NCBI GenBank assembly: GCA_005791325.1
Contig: SXXA01000096.1
Coordinates: 1 to 5,653 of the forward strand
Length of the DNA: 5,653 bases
DNA from: Actinomycetota bacterium
GTDB taxonomy: Bacteria > Margulisbacteria > Marinamargulisbacteria > SXXA01
Direction of reading: 5' to 3'
Within the stretch, counting starts at the first letter, position 1; each line of letters starts with the position of its first letter. A model generated the notes under the pieces. The model was given only the letters and a program-made list of their open reading frames with translations, was not told the DNA's origin and did not search any database. The translations under genes were made by a program, and so were the position numbers. Positions 1 through 4,287 of this stretch are shown here, in pieces.

Positions 1-7
1 CGTTTGA

Positions 8-241
8 ATGATGTCCATTTTGACCGGCATAATGGCTGTATGGGGGCTTATTTTGGGATGGTTTTGGTTGGATCGTTGGCGTTTTGAGAAAAAAAAACAG
101 CATATGATACAGTCGGTACAATCTAAGTTTGGGGTATATATGGAATCGTTGGAGGACTTAGACGGGGTGATGTATACAGTGTATACCGCTATCCCAGACT
201 TGGACGACACACAAAGTGAGGAATCATATGCCCCCTCTTGA
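8..241 (+). CDS. Small membrane-anchored protein, function unknown
   Basis: A 77-residue protein that I do not recognise. Residues 4-21 form one hydrophobic, tryptophan-rich membrane segment. It is followed at once by a basic cluster (R23, R25, K28-K30), which by the positive-inside rule puts the C-terminal part in the cytoplasm. The rest is hydrophilic, probably helical, and ends in an acidic stretch rich in D, E and S. An in-frame TGA directly before the first ATG (bases 5-7) fixes the N-terminus at base 8 or at the second ATG, base 11. The stop lies inside the start of the next gene (14-base overlap), so the two are probably translationally coupled and their products may act together at the membrane. 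The lysine codons lie in a run of nine A (89-97). The gene is likely real because of its coupling and plausible topology. Confidence 0.7.
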   Translation: MMSILTGIMAVWGLILGWFWLDRWRFEKKKQHMIQSVQSKFGVYMESLEDLDGVMYTVYTAIPDLDDTQSEESYAPS

Positions 242-830
242 TGAATGGAATGAGGACTATTTTAATCGAATGAAATCGGATCCAGATTTGTTTTTTTCTT
301 GGGCAAATGAGGTTGTCCAATCACTCGAAGACAACCATTTAAAACCCCTTAGGGTCAGCCAAATGGCATTACAACCTCCCGTATCACAAGACGTATCCCA
401 ATCCCCATCGACCGAACTTGTTCCCCCACCTAGTTTGCCACCTGTTGTTCGTCAGCGTCCACCGGCTAACCCCTCGTCGACCCAAGTGGCTCCCCCGACG
501 GGGGTAACCCCGTCTCATTCTCCGATTTCATCATGGGCGGCTGCTGATCAAGCGAATGGTGGCACTTCGTCGGCCCCTCTTGAGAGATTGCTGGACAGTC
601 CGCTCATACCCGAGGAATCGGGGTTTTTATCCGAATTTAAGTCTCATATGGCCCAGACTCCCCGGCCAGCCACTCGTAACCCATCCCCATCAGGTAAACC
701 CAAGGTTGTGCCTGACTCCAATTTTGTTCCGGACTCTATCAAAACGGTTCAATCCAACGAGGCACGACGCAAGGCTGCCGAAGCCAGAATTAGTGACTTA
801 TTCAAAAAAGACCGAGGCTCGGTATTGTAA
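228..830 (+). CDS. Proline-rich, largely disordered protein, function unknown
   Basis: I chose ATG 228 (200 residues) over GTG 216, because a GAGG at 218-221 sits six bases before the ATG. The N-terminal part (about residues 2-37) is acidic and aromatic and looks helical, with D-P-D-L-F-F-S-W at 18-25. Residues 38-115 are low complexity, rich in P, S, T, Q and V, with several PPP or PP clusters. A short ordered-looking island follows at 116-145, then another P/S stretch, then a charged C-terminal helix (about 174-196) rich in A, R, E and K. There is no signal peptide or membrane segment, so it is probably cytoplasmic. The layout, two short terminal helices joined by a long flexible linker, suggests an adaptor or tether, perhaps for the membrane protein encoded just upstream. 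That is inference. Its stop overlaps the next start (TAATG). Confidence 0.75.
   Translation: MPPLDEWNEDYFNRMKSDPDLFFSWANEVVQSLEDNHLKPLRVSQMALQPPVSQDVSQSPSTELVPPPSLPPVVRQRPPANPSSTQVAPPTGVTPSHSPISSWAAADQANGGTSSAPLERLLDSPLIPEESGFLSEFKSHMAQTPRPATRNPSPSGKPKVVPDSNFVPDSIKTVQSNEARRKAAEARISDLFKKDRGSVL
497..514 (+). other. Strong GC hairpin with GTAA tetraloop inside the proline-rich gene
   Basis: GACGGGG (497-503) and CCCCGTC (508-514) are perfect reverse complements around a GTAA loop, which fits the stable GNRA class in RNA. An overlapping alternative hairpin pairs C492-C496 with G500-G504. The two forms exclude each other because they share the same Gs. The site lies within codons for P, T, G and V and may only reflect C-rich proline codons. 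No regulatory role is demonstrated. Confidence 0.4.
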
Positions 831-1645
831 TGTCAAATCCAATAGATTATTGGCAACAGCAATTATGGGTTTCTATTTTGCGACGTCGCCGCGCTTATTT
901 GTCGAGTGGTCGTTCATTGCAGGGTTTGTGGTGGGTGGTGTCGGTGATGGCCATGGGGCTTGAGCTTTGGTGGATTCGGCTGACGGCTTGGGTTGGATCC
1001 AGTGCACACTGGCGACGCTATCGTTGGCTGAGACGGGTATGGGAGTGGGTATTTCGTCGTTTGGGTATGATCGTGGTGCCCGTTTTGCCATTGACAACGG
1101 TGAAGGGTCGGATTTGGTTATATCCTAGGGTGCATACAACCTTGGATGTGGGGGCGATGTTTCAGCTGTTTCCGATGGGGGTATTATTCCCCGTGCCCTT
1201 ACATATGCTGAACTCATCGATTCTTGAAGCCGGGCCATTTTCAAAATGGGGTCGAGAAATGGCCCCTTTTTCATATCCTGATTTGGGTTCAACCACGCAA
1301 TTATCCGTGATTCGCTCATTATTAAAACGTGGGTATTCAGTAGCGGTTCCCATTAACCCATCTCCCCAACACCCCGAGAATATTCCCACGTTGGGTATTG
1401 AACCGGGGGTAATCTCATTATTAGAAACATATGATGATATTTGGCTGGTTAATTTTTTGGAGTTGCGGGTAATGGATATGACGGATCCTTCTCACTTGGT
1501 ACCGGTGGTGGTTATGGTTGAATCCTTGCATGATATCTTCCCTAAAGATGGGTGGACCACGCAACGAGGATTGGAAAGCTTGGGCCGACGCTGTGGCTTT
1601 AAGTCGGCCGTTGCGTTGCCCAATACGGTGCCAGATCGTGGCTAA
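830..1645 (+). CDS. Membrane-associated PlsC-like (LPLAT) acyltransferase homologue with altered motifs
   Basis: This is a 271-residue protein. A basic, tryptophan-rich N-terminus is followed by a hydrophobic stretch at about 32-56, probably one membrane segment or hairpin. From residue 80 on, the order of elements resembles 1-acylglycerol-3-phosphate acyltransferases. A strand ends in an H/D motif (H102, D106), then comes a GPFSKWG-like turn near 135-141, then L-K-R-G-Y-S-V-A-V-P (165-174) where the family has its FPEGTR block, then an I-E-P-G-V segment resembling the F-K-x-G segment. Two key motifs deviate. The spacing is H-x3-D instead of H-x4-D, and EGTR is replaced by N-P-S-P. If the homology is right, it may be a non-catalytic or divergent member. 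It starts inside the preceding stop (TAATG), with a GAGG 12 bases upstream. The fold assignment rests on motif layout only. An unrelated envelope protein remains possible. Confidence 0.6.
   Translation: MSNPIDYWQQQLWVSILRRRRAYLSSGRSLQGLWWVVSVMAMGLELWWIRLTAWVGSSAHWRRYRWLRRVWEWVFRRLGMIVVPVLPLTTVKGRIWLYPRVHTTLDVGAMFQLFPMGVLFPVPLHMLNSSILEAGPFSKWGREMAPFSYPDLGSTTQLSVIRSLLKRGYSVAVPINPSPQHPENIPTLGIEPGVISLLETYDDIWLVNFLELRVMDMTDPSHLVPVVVMVESLHDIFPKDGWTTQRGLESLGRRCGFKSAVALPNTVPDRG
1232..1271 (+). terminator. Terminator-like hairpin plus T-run inside a coding region
   Basis: GGGCCATTT (1232-1240) and AAATGGCCC (1257-1265) form a perfect 9-bp stem with a 16-base loop. One C and five T (1267-1271) follow, which is the shape of an intrinsic terminator. 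CCATTT (1235-1240) can instead pair with AAATGG (1244-1249) around TCA, and that form excludes the first. The element lies in the middle of the acyltransferase-like gene, where translating ribosomes would normally prevent it from forming, so it may act only when translation falters, or not at all. Confidence 0.3.
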
Positions 1646-1652
1646 TGTCCTG

Positions 1653-2147
1653 ATGCAGGTGTATTTGGAATCGGTGGATTCCACCAATGATTTGGCCCGC
1701 CGATTGCTTCCAAGCATGCCTGTAGAGGGAATGGTGATGGTTGCATTCTCTCAAACCAATGGGCGGGGGCGATTGAATCGTTGCTGGGAATCACCCAAGG
1801 GGGGCTTATATTATACACGGGTCGAACCATCTAGGGGTCGAACCCCCCTATCGGTGGCTCATTTGGTACAACGGATGGCACTTAAGCAAGGGGTAGCCTG
1901 TCAGATTGAATGGCCCAATGATTTGATTATTGGTCATCGGAAGTGGGGGGGTATTTTGATTGAGCAATTATCCCATCCAGTGAGTCGGATACGATATGAT
2001 ATGATTGGAATTGGGCTGAATTTGAATAAAGGAGAAGGCCTTGGGGGAGGACATTTAAATGCCATATCGGCACAAGATGTGTTAGGTTATTCTGTATCAA
2101 TTCAAAAATGGGCTGCGGCCTTAACCGAGGAGTTTGGATGTCAGTAA
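1653..2147 (+). CDS. birA: Biotin--[acetyl-CoA-carboxylase] ligase, catalytic domain only
   Basis: The enzyme activates biotin with ATP to biotinyl-5'-AMP and transfers it to the lysine of the biotin carboxyl carrier protein of acetyl-CoA carboxylase. With the start at ATG 1653 it has 164 residues. Visible family motifs are D-S-T-N (9-12), G-R-G-R-L-N-R (37-43; R40 and R43 match R118 and R121 of the E. coli adenylate-binding loop), E-W-P-N-D-L (86-91), R-K-W-G-G-I-L (96-102; K97 matches the biotin-contacting K183) and G-I-G-L-N-L-N (119-125). There is no N-terminal helix-turn-helix, so it should not act as a repressor. It also stops soon after the catalytic core, with no room for the usual C-terminal SH3-like domain. 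ATG 1653 lies seven bases after the upstream stop and has no clear Shine-Dalgarno, which suggests reinitiation. Longer in-frame starts would add non-homologous residues inside the previous gene. Confidence 0.92.
   Translation: MQVYLESVDSTNDLARRLLPSMPVEGMVMVAFSQTNGRGRLNRCWESPKGGLYYTRVEPSRGRTPLSVAHLVQRMALKQGVACQIEWPNDLIIGHRKWGGILIEQLSHPVSRIRYDMIGIGLNLNKGEGLGGGHLNAISAQDVLGYSVSIQKWAAALTEEFGCQ
2127..2132 (+). promoter_or_regulatory. Ribosome binding site deciding the aroH start
   Basis: GAGGAG lies five bases before ATG 2138, inside the last codons of birA. It supports ATG 2138 over the upstream in-frame ATG 2108, as does the family-typical N-terminus encoded from 2138. Confidence 0.75.
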
Positions 2148-2509
2148 GAGGAATTCGTGGTGCATCGGTGGTTGATTCCAATACAAAAGAGGCTATTTTG
2201 GCTGAAACAACCACCTTATTAATTGAAATGATTCAAAGGAATGGGGTTGAATTTCAAGATATTGCCTCTATTTTTTTTTCCTTAACCGATGACCTTAATG
2301 CTGAATTTCCAGCCATTGCCGCTCGGCAGATGGGGATGACGGATGTGCCATTATTATGCATGAATGAAATTCAGGTACCCGGTGGGCTGTCCCGATGTAT
2401 TCGCATTTTGATCCATTGGAATACGGAACGAGCGGCATCGGATATTAGTCATCCTTATTTAAAAGAAGCCGTCTCGTTGCGACCCGATCGGGCATCCGAT
2501 TCATGTTAA
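2138..2509 (+). CDS. aroH: Chorismate mutase, monofunctional AroH class
   Basis: It converts chorismate to prephenate, the branch point to tyrosine and phenylalanine, in the cytoplasm. The 123 residues match the trimeric Bacillus subtilis AroH type (about 127 residues), not the all-helical AroQ type. Visible motifs are R-G-I-R-G-A (4-9) with R7, D-L-N-A-E-F-P-A (52-59) with F57, R63, C74 and E77 in the L-C-M-N-E-I segment, C-I-R (87-89) with R89, H-P-Y-L (105-108) with Y107, and L-R-P-D with R115. These correspond to the known active-site residues R7, F57, R63, C75, E78, R90, Y108 and R116. The lysine at B. subtilis position 60 is replaced by I60. The gene overlaps birA by 10 bases and tyrA by 7, which implies co-translation with the next enzyme of the pathway. 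A run of nine T (2271-2279) lies in the codons for I-F-F. Confidence 0.96.
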   Translation: MSVRGIRGASVVDSNTKEAILAETTTLLIEMIQRNGVEFQDIASIFFSLTDDLNAEFPAIAARQMGMTDVPLLCMNEIQVPGGLSRCIRILIHWNTERAASDISHPYLKEAVSLRPDRASDSC

Positions 2510-3357
2510 CACGTATTGGTATCATTGGTCTGGGCTTAATGGGAGGGTCTCTGGCCTTGGCTTTACAGCGGGCGTTTCCGGGTGTCTATATTATGGCGAT
2601 GGAAGTGGATGGGGGGGTTGTTGATTGGGCAACTACCCATGGAATGGTGGATGAGTGGGTACATGGGCATGATGGTTTCCGTGCCTGTGATTGGGTGATT
2701 TTGGCGTCTCCCACACCAACCATACCCCATCATTTATGGGCCTTAAATTCGATTCAGGGGTCCTCGTATATTCTGTCGGATGTGAGCAGTGTTAAGTCAC
2801 CCATTCTAAATGCATGTCGAGATACTCAGTGGCGATATCCCATGGTATGGATGCACCCCATGGCTGGGAAGGAAGTGGGTGGGATTCAACATGCCGATGC
2901 ACGATTGTTGGTCAATCGCCCCATGTTAATCATGGGGGATGAGGGGCTGGCAACGACCAAGGTATCCAATTGGGTGGCTAAACTACCCATGACAGTGGTG
3001 CCGATGGGCTTAAAGGAGCATGATGATGTGGTAGGAGTGGCTTCACATTGGCCTTATTTAATGGCGATGTTAACGGTTCGAGTGGCCAAAAAAATGGGGG
3101 TAGCGGGGTTATCGGATGTGGTATCTTCTGGCTTTTATGACACCACGCGGGTGGCTGCTTCTTCAGCAGAGTGGGGGATGGGGGTATTAACCGCCAATCA
3201 AGCGGTTTTGCGACAAGCGATTCATGTACTGCGTCAAGAATTAATGGTTTTAGAATCGGATGGCGGGCTGTCTGAATTACAAAGTGATGCATTAAAGAAT
3301 TGGATTAAAGAGGGGCGAGATTATCGTAATGGGTTGTTTCCAATTGCACCAATATAA
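2503..3357 (+). CDS. tyrA: Prephenate dehydrogenase (TyrA)
   Basis: It oxidatively decarboxylates prephenate to 4-hydroxyphenylpyruvate, the precursor of tyrosine. At 284 residues it is a typical stand-alone TyrA with no fused chorismate mutase and no C-terminal ACT domain. The N-terminal Rossmann fold has G-L-G-L-M-G-G-S at 9-16. An acidic residue near the end of the second strand (E34 or D36) favours NAD+ over NADP+, by inference. D-V-S-S-V-K (93-98) and H-P-M-A-G (118-122) are the conserved substrate and catalytic-histidine segments. The helical dimerisation domain has H-D-D (173-175), S-H-W-P-Y (181-185; S-H-L-P-H in many relatives) and D-T-T-R (213-216), whose arginine binds prephenate in the family. 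It directly follows aroH with a 7-base overlap, so consecutive pathway steps are coupled. Without an ACT domain, tyrosine feedback would have to act at the active site or elsewhere. Confidence 0.95.
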   Translation: MLTRIGIIGLGLMGGSLALALQRAFPGVYIMAMEVDGGVVDWATTHGMVDEWVHGHDGFRACDWVILASPTPTIPHHLWALNSIQGSSYILSDVSSVKSPILNACRDTQWRYPMVWMHPMAGKEVGGIQHADARLLVNRPMLIMGDEGLATTKVSNWVAKLPMTVVPMGLKEHDDVVGVASHWPYLMAMLTVRVAKKMGVAGLSDVVSSGFYDTTRVAASSAEWGMGVLTANQAVLRQAIHVLRQELMVLESDGGLSELQSDALKNWIKEGRDYRNGLFPIAPI

Positions 3358-3366
3358 CAAATATGT

Positions 3367-3386
3367 ATTTTTTTGATAAAAAAAAT
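3367..3386 (+). terminator. Weak AT-only inverted repeat after tyrA
   Basis: ATTTTTTT (3367-3374) and AAAAAAAT (3379-3386) form an 8-bp A/T stem around GATA, ten bases after the tyrA stop. It is the only candidate for an operon end, but it has no G-C pairs and no clean T-run behind the stem, so its activity is doubtful. It could equally be part of the AT-rich upstream region of the next promoter. Confidence 0.2.
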
Positions 3387-3410
3387 CATTTTATTCGCTA
3401 TTCAAAGATG

Positions 3411-3439
3411 TTGAATTTGCTCTTTATTTAGGGTAGAGT
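3411..3439 (+). promoter_or_regulatory. Candidate sigma70-type promoter for the 174-residue protein gene
   Basis: TTGAAT (3411-3416) and TAGAGT (3434-3439) are separated by 17 bases, each matching four of six consensus positions. The position suits a start of transcription about 80 bases before ATG 3526. A second AT-rich box, TATAAA (3469-3474), has no good -35 partner at normal spacing. The surroundings are markedly AT-rich compared with the coding regions. Confidence 0.35.
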
Positions 3440-3443
3440 TGAA

Positions 3444-3458
3444 AAGTATTCAATACTT
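3444..3458. repeat. Perfect 15-base dyad, operator-like
   Basis: AAGTATT (3444-3450) and AATACTT (3452-3458) are exact reverse complements around a single C. The one-base centre is too tight for an RNA hairpin but fits a binding site for a dimeric DNA-binding protein. It begins five bases after the candidate -10 box, where a bound repressor could block transcription. The regulator is not visible in this window. Confidence 0.35.
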
Positions 3459-3525
3459 GTTTAAAAAATATAAACGGGGGAATAATCGTAATGTATTCAA
3501 AATTTTGTGAGTTGGGGAGAATAAT

Positions 3526-4050
3526 ATGTCAAACAATCAAGATTCGCATAATGTACCAAATGAGTCGGTAGCGCCGTCTTCAAAGCCTATGTTTCAACAG
3601 GTTAATTTAAATCAATTACAGCAAACGGCTTCTTCATTTAAGGTGGACGCCTCACCCGTTGAGCCCAAGCTGGCTGGTGGGGTGGATAAATCGGCATCAT
3701 CCGAGGTTGACTTAGAGGCAACGGTTATGGACCCTGAATCGGTTAAAAATGCCATTCGAGAATTTTCGAAGGTATCGCGAGAATTGCGGGAAAAAAAGCT
3801 AAAAAATGTGTATATAGAAGCCAATACATCCGAAGGCTCGGCGATTATGAACATATCGCCCAAAGAAACGGTTATTACGATGAAGAGTCCCCGCCATGTG
3901 TTTATTTGTAATCATGCCACGGCCGATTGTTTATATGATGGGCAAGTAGCTAAATTTGGTATCATCCAAAAATTTCAGGCTATTTCGGCGGAAATTAGTA
4001 GTAAGGCTCAATCAGGTCAAGCCCGAACCAAAATGGTTAGAGAAGATTAG
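3526..4050 (+). CDS. Uncharacterised 174-residue protein
   Basis: I do not recognise this protein. The start at ATG 3526 has a strong ribosome site, GGGGAGA (3514-3520), five bases upstream. Residues 1-60 are low complexity (S, N, Q, P, V) and probably disordered. Residues 70-93 form a likely amphipathic, highly charged helix (E-S-V-K through R-E-L-R-E-K-K). Residues 94-150 look like a compact alternating-strand domain, with V-Y-I-E-A, A-I-M-N-I, T-V-I-T-M and H-V-F-I-C as likely strands. It contains C-N-H-A-T-A-D-C (128-135), a C-x-H-x4-C cluster that could bind metal, though nothing else supports this. The tail is polar. There is no signal peptide or membrane segment, so it is probably cytoplasmic. 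The gene stands apart from the upstream operon with its own promoter candidate and dyad, and ends with tandem TAG TAG stops, the second at 4051-4053. Confidence 0.85.
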   Translation: MSNNQDSHNVPNESVAPSSKPMFQQVNLNQLQQTASSFKVDASPVEPKLAGGVDKSASSEVDLEATVMDPESVKNAIREFSKVSRELREKKLKNVYIEANTSEGSAIMNISPKETVITMKSPRHVFICNHATADCLYDGQVAKFGIIQKFQAISAEISSKAQSGQARTKMVRED

Positions 4051-4287
4051 TAGTGGGTTAGGGATTGAACAAAGTGGGCATTGCCCCCCCCCTTCTCATA
4101 GAGCAAAGCCCCTTAGCGCCCATACAAGTAGGGTTGCCCGATAGGATTAACAAGGGGACACCTTTATGGCGAAGCACCCATATATTCATACGCTAATCCA
4201 TTCATTATGTTCGATGCAACTTATTAATGGGGGTATCCGATAATTGGTAACAGACATTTTAAAACAATCTATGTTTAAGGATATTGC
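4051..4287. other. Intergenic region before the pentapeptide-repeat gene
   Basis: This 237-base gap has no long ORF with coding character. It holds a run of nine C (4084-4092), two CCCCTT stretches (4089-4094 and 4109-4114) complementary to the AAGGGG at 4152-4157, and one possible very short ORF. I find no convincing -35/-10 pair and no G-C hairpin followed by a T-run. TTGGTA at 4244-4249 is the best -35-like hexamer, but it lacks a good -10 at 16-18 bases. Confidence 0.5.
4166..4243 (+). CDS. Possible 25-residue small protein (weak)
   Basis: ATG 4166 opens 25 codons to TAA 4241-4243. A ribosome-site-like AAGGGG (4152-4157) lies eight bases before the start. The peptide begins M-A-K-H-P-Y-I-H-T-L and has two methionines and one cysteine, with no recognisable motif. 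ORFs of this length occur by chance. Only the good ribosome site and its position in an otherwise empty gap favour it. It could also be a leader peptide for the downstream repeat gene. Confidence 0.15.
   Translation: MAKHPYIHTLIHSLCSMQLINGGIR

Noticed and set aside
556..963. 135-codon plus-strand frame overlapping the proline-rich gene and the acyltransferase-like gene
   Set aside because: It overlaps two better-supported, mutually coupled genes and has no ribosome site. Its product looks like an out-of-frame translation.
1832..1850. TAGGGG-TCGAACC-CCCCTA hairpin in birA resembling a tRNA T-arm, next to a direct repeat of GGGTCGAACC (1819-1828)
   Set aside because: No acceptor, D or anticodon arms fit around it, and the bases encode a normal part of the biotin ligase.
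2483..2492. CCCGATCGGG palindrome near the end of aroH, just before tyrA
   Set aside because: It is only 10 bases with no T-run, in codons for the conserved R-P-D segment. It is better explained by coding constraint.
4076..4087. GGGCATTGCCC hairpin after the 174-residue gene as a terminator
   Set aside because: The stem is only four base pairs with a three-base loop, and it is followed by C, not T.
4228..4285. tRNA-like stretch with TTGGTAA resembling a D-loop before the repeat gene
   Set aside because: There is no T-arm consensus, no matching acceptor stem and no CCA end in the right place.
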